A stretch of DNA of 5,234 bases from Candidatus Woesearchaeota archaeon (lineage in GTDB: Archaea; Nanobdellota; Nanobdellia; Woesearchaeales; DSVV01), in the NCBI GenBank assembly GCA_016215305.1, contig JACRKI010000126.1:1-5234 (forward strand), read 5' to 3'. Position 1 is the first letter of the stretch. Each line of letters opens with the position of its first letter. The position numbers and the translations under genes were made by a program. The notes beneath the pieces are model-generated. The model saw only the letters and a list, made by a program, of their open reading frames with translations. It searched no databases and had not been told where the DNA came from. Positions 2,927 to 5,234 of this stretch are shown piece by piece.

Positions 2927-5234
2927 ATGGCAAATAAAAACCTTGTATGGAGCATGCTTATTGTATTTCTTTTTTTTGCGGTAAATGTCGCAGCAGTAAC
3001 AATTAATGATTCTGCGGTGATTGTGGATCCAGTTCCAGGAATATATGGTGATGAACTAACTATTACCGCAACAGTCACTGATGTTGATGTATCTGACGCA
3101 GATGGTCTTGCGACAGTAAATCTCACGATAAACGCAACAGGCGAAATATTTTCCATGTTTCTTACTGCAACCCCTGATCAATATGTCGTCATCCTTGACA
3201 CAGTTAGTGATATTGGATTGCCAGATGAATATGAGTTCACCATAACAGCAACAGATGATAGTGGAAGCAGCGATGAATTTAATGGGCTTTTTGAAATTGT
3301 TGATGAAACAGCTCCAACAGTTATTGTCACCGATGCTCCTGATCCAGTTCCTGAAGGCGATGATATTACCGTCACTGCAACAATAACTGATGATATTGCA
3401 GTTGACAATTCTTCTGTTACTTTAGAAGTATTTGACAGCAGTGGAAGTGTTTATAGCGCATCACTGTTTCCAACAGGTACAGCAGATGAATACGCTGCAA
3501 CATTCAACAGCGGAACAGATATTCCAGGGTATGGTTCCTACAACTATACTGTCACTGCGACAGATACAAGTTCTATTCCAAATGTAGGTTCAGCTTCAAG
3601 TTTCTTTGATGTTTCTGATGGAACACCTCCAGTCATTAGTTTGTCTGGCTTTAGTGCTTCACCAGTTATTTATGGAACTACTTCCGTAGTGATAACTGTT
3701 CTCGCATCTGACGATATTGATGATCCAATCACCAGCATCACTGCTCTCTTCGACGCAAATCCATTATATCCAATCACGTTAACATATAACGGAACTCCAA
3801 ATGAATACACCGCAACATTTAATCCAATGACCGCGATTAATGGTGGGACAGTCGGTTTGTATGATTACACCATTACTGCAACAGACGCAGCAGGAAATAC
3901 TGCTACCTCTTCAACCGCAGTTTCAACTGATCCTACGTATGGTATGCAAATGGATGTTGTTGATGGCACTGCTCCAACAGTGACAGACGCTTCTGTCGCT
4001 TCCACTGTTTGTTATGGAAGTTCCATGACCGCATACGCAACTGCATCTGACGATGTTGATGATCCAGTCAATCGGGTTATCATGAATATTATGGATCCAT
4101 CTGGATTTGCGGATGATCATGACATGGATGTCAGCAGTTCTGCATATACAAATGAATTAACATTGACAAGTGCTGATCTCTCTTCTTATGGAGATTACAG
4201 TTATTATTTCTATGCTGTTGACACAGCAGGACTTGTAAGCAGTACCGCATTCACTGGAACATTCAGCGTTGTTGACTGCACGCCGCCAACCATTGATACT
4301 GTTGTTGCAGATAGTGATCTTGTCTATGGTGTTGACTCTTTTGATGTTTCCGCAGACGTTGAAGATCTCGAATCTGGTATAGTTGTCGCACTCGATATTT
4401 ATGATTCAACAGGCAGTACTATCGCAACTGATCTCATGACTGATTCTGGTCTTGGAACATATACTATAACATTCCCTTCCAGCACATTTACTGCTGTAGG
4501 AACATACAACTACTCTATTATTGCAATAAATAATGATGGATATGTAAGCACCTATGACAGTTTCTTCGACGTGTTTGACGATGTTGATCCAACAATTATT
4601 GGCGCAGGATTCTCTGTCTCACCAGTTATTTATGGAGATACTGTTGATCTTCGTGTTGAAGCATCTGATGACGTTGATGCTGTTCTTGCTTCTGTCTATA
4701 TTGTCTTTGATGTTGATCCAACAAATCCAATTTATTTAACAGACACAAGTGTTCCAGGATACTATACTGGACCAGTTGATACATTAACTGATCTTGCAGG
4801 AGGCAATGTTGGTTTGTATGATTACACTATTTATGCAACTGACGCAGCAGGAAATACTGCAACTGCAACAGGTTCTTCTCTCAGTGCAGAATTAGATGTT
4901 ATTGACTTTACAGCTCCAACTGTCACTGCAACAGATTCTCCAGATCCAGTTGAATATGGCGATAATGTGACCATCAACGCGACAGTGACTGATGATGTTG
5001 GTGTCGATGCATCTACTGTAATGCTTGAGGTATTTGATAGTTCTGGACTCTCTATCTATGGTCCAACTCTCATGACTTCAACAGGAGCAGATACATACAC
5101 AACTCCATTGAACAGCATCACTGATTTATCTGGTCTTGGCAGCTACACATTTACTGTTACTGCAAGCGATACTTCAGGATTAAGCGGATCTGATTCAGAT
5201 TCCTTTGCTGTCGTTGATGCCTCTGCTCCAACAA
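2927..5234 (+). CDS. Secreted surface protein with repeated Ig-like modules (3' truncated)
   Basis: The frame is open for 769 codons from ATG 2927 to the right edge. Residues 1-23 are a signal peptide: Lys4, hydrophobic core 6-19, likely cleavage near NVAA/VTIND. The rest is a string of about 100-residue beta-rich modules, each opening with D-x-TAPT or a variant and a YGD-type turn, and closing with Y-x-YTITATD. Boundaries fall near residues 126, 231, 346, 450, 551, 660 and 764, giving seven modules and the start of an eighth. The pattern is that of Ig-like/cadherin-like domains in archaeal S-layer and adhesin proteins; specific ligands cannot be told. Acidic pairs (DDIDDP, DDVDDP) could bind Ca2+. 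Nine N-x-S/T sequons (Asn 27, 65, 69, 161, 206, 288, 528, 680, 684) suggest N-glycosylation. The composition is extreme: one Lys (in the signal peptide), two Arg (383, 576), one His and about 96 Asp, and only two Cys (362, 451). A membrane or wall anchor would lie beyond the window. The own promoter and G-rich leader suggest strong independent expression. Confidence 0.88.
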   Translation, partial: MANKNLVWSMLIVFLFFAVNVAAVTINDSAVIVDPVPGIYGDELTITATVTDVDVSDADGLATVNLTINATGEIFSMFLTATPDQYVVILDTVSDIGLPDEYEFTITATDDSGSSDEFNGLFEIVDETAPTVIVTDAPDPVPEGDDITVTATITDDIAVDNSSVTLEVFDSSGSVYSASLFPTGTADEYAATFNSGTDIPGYGSYNYTVTATDTSSIPNVGSASSFFDVSDGTPPVISLSGFSASPVIYGTTSVVITVLASDDIDDPITSITALFDANPLYPITLTYNGTPNEYTATFNPMTAINGGTVGLYDYTITATDAAGNTATSSTAVSTDPTYGMQMDVVDGTAPTVTDASVASTVCYGSSMTAYATASDDVDDPVNRVIMNIMDPSGFADDHDMDVSSSAYTNELTLTSADLSSYGDYSYYFYAVDTAGLVSSTAFTGTFSVVDCTPPTIDTVVADSDLVYGVDSFDVSADVEDLESGIVVALDIYDSTGSTIATDLMTDSGLGTYTITFPSSTFTAVGTYNYSIIAINNDGYVSTYDSFFDVFDDVDPTIIGAGFSVSPVIYGDTVDLRVEASDDVDAVLASVYIVFDVDPTNPIYLTDTSVPGYYTGPVDTLTDLAGGNVGLYDYTIYATDAAGNTATATGSSLSAELDVIDFTAPTVTATDSPDPVEYGDNVTINATVTDDVGVDASTVMLEVFDSSGLSIYGPTLMTSTGADTYTTPLNSITDLSGLGSYTFTVTASDTSGLSGSDSDSFAVVDASAPT
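3647..3907 (+). repeat. Duplicated Ig-like module, copy 1 (third module)
   Basis: This segment encodes GFSASPVIYG through GLYDYTITATDAAGNTAT (residues 241-327) and matches residues 561-646 in the sixth module. At DNA level, an 18-nt stretch at 3659-3676 recurs exactly at 4619-4636. A 17-nt stretch (3854-3870) and a 20-nt stretch (3884-3903) recur exactly at 4811-4827 and 4841-4860. The offset changes from 960 to 957 nt, a one-codon indel. Retained synonymous identity points to a fairly recent duplication or gene conversion. Confidence 0.8.
4607..4864 (+). repeat. Duplicated Ig-like module, copy 2 (sixth module)
   Basis: This is the partner of the copy at 3647-3907. The two ends of the module are nearly identical while the middle (about residues 586-626) has diverged in sequence, so the conserved ends could be conversion tracts or structurally constrained strands. 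The next module (660-763) pairs instead with the second one (126-230): both carry DPVxxGD and LEVFDSSG motifs. Confidence 0.8.

Noticed and set aside
2767..4120. Three - strand frames (2767-3156, 3178-3408, 3923-4120) antisense to the surface-protein gene
   Set aside because: They are Ser/Thr/Val/Ile-rich translations of the opposite strand of a Thr/Asp-rich repeat protein. The + strand frame is open for 769 codons with promoter, ribosome-binding region and signal peptide.
4554..4739. 61-codon + strand frame inside the surface-protein gene
   Set aside because: It is an out-of-frame reading of the sixth module, Leu-rich only because of GTTGAT/CTT-type codons in the real frame.
2927..5234. Acidic composition as evidence for a halophile
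   Set aside because: The endonuclease III and transporter in the same window are not acidic and are rich in lysine, and the region is AT-rich, unlike typical haloarchaea.

Overview
This window looks like archaeal chromosome, probably from an AT-rich, non-halophilic lineage. Three signs support this: a tRNA gene whose intron sits in a canonical archaeal bulge-helix-bulge between positions 37 and 38, TATA-box promoters with purine-rich BRE-like flanks, and oligo-T tracts downstream of transcription units. A DPANN-type archaeon (Woesearchaeota/Pacearchaeota-like) is a guess from gene style and cannot be confirmed from this window alone.

Layout from left to right. Positions 1-44 (- strand) may hold the first 14 codons of a gene that leaves the window. 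Next comes a two-gene - strand unit: a 107-residue membrane protein of unknown function (1283-960), then a 260-residue VIT1/CCC1-family iron/manganese transporter (914-132), 45 nt apart. A TATA/BRE pair near 1349-1365 probably drives both. On the + strand, 1494-1610 is a class II tRNA (long variable arm) with a 30-nt intron, followed by a T7 tract. Convergent to it is nth (2314-1655, - strand), an endonuclease III with its HhH motif, catalytic Lys and Asp, and 4Fe-4S cysteines all intact. Between nth and the next gene is a roughly 210-nt island of about 46% GC (2395-2608) in 20-27% GC surroundings. It is full of local complementarity and is probably an unidentified structured RNA. From 2927 to the right edge runs one open + strand frame of 769 codons. 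It encodes a secreted surface protein with a signal peptide and at least seven Ig-like beta-sandwich modules of about 100 residues.

The genes do not form one pathway. The membrane-protein/transporter pair concerns metal transport, nth is base-excision DNA repair, the tRNA serves translation, and the large gene builds the cell surface. Three things deserve a second look. First, the class II tRNA carries a Ser-type discriminator G73 but reads as anticodon GAT (an Ile anticodon) after canonical splicing. Second, the GC-rich structured RNA candidate has a perfect 13-bp helix. Third, the surface protein has one lysine and two arginines in 769 residues against about 96 aspartates.
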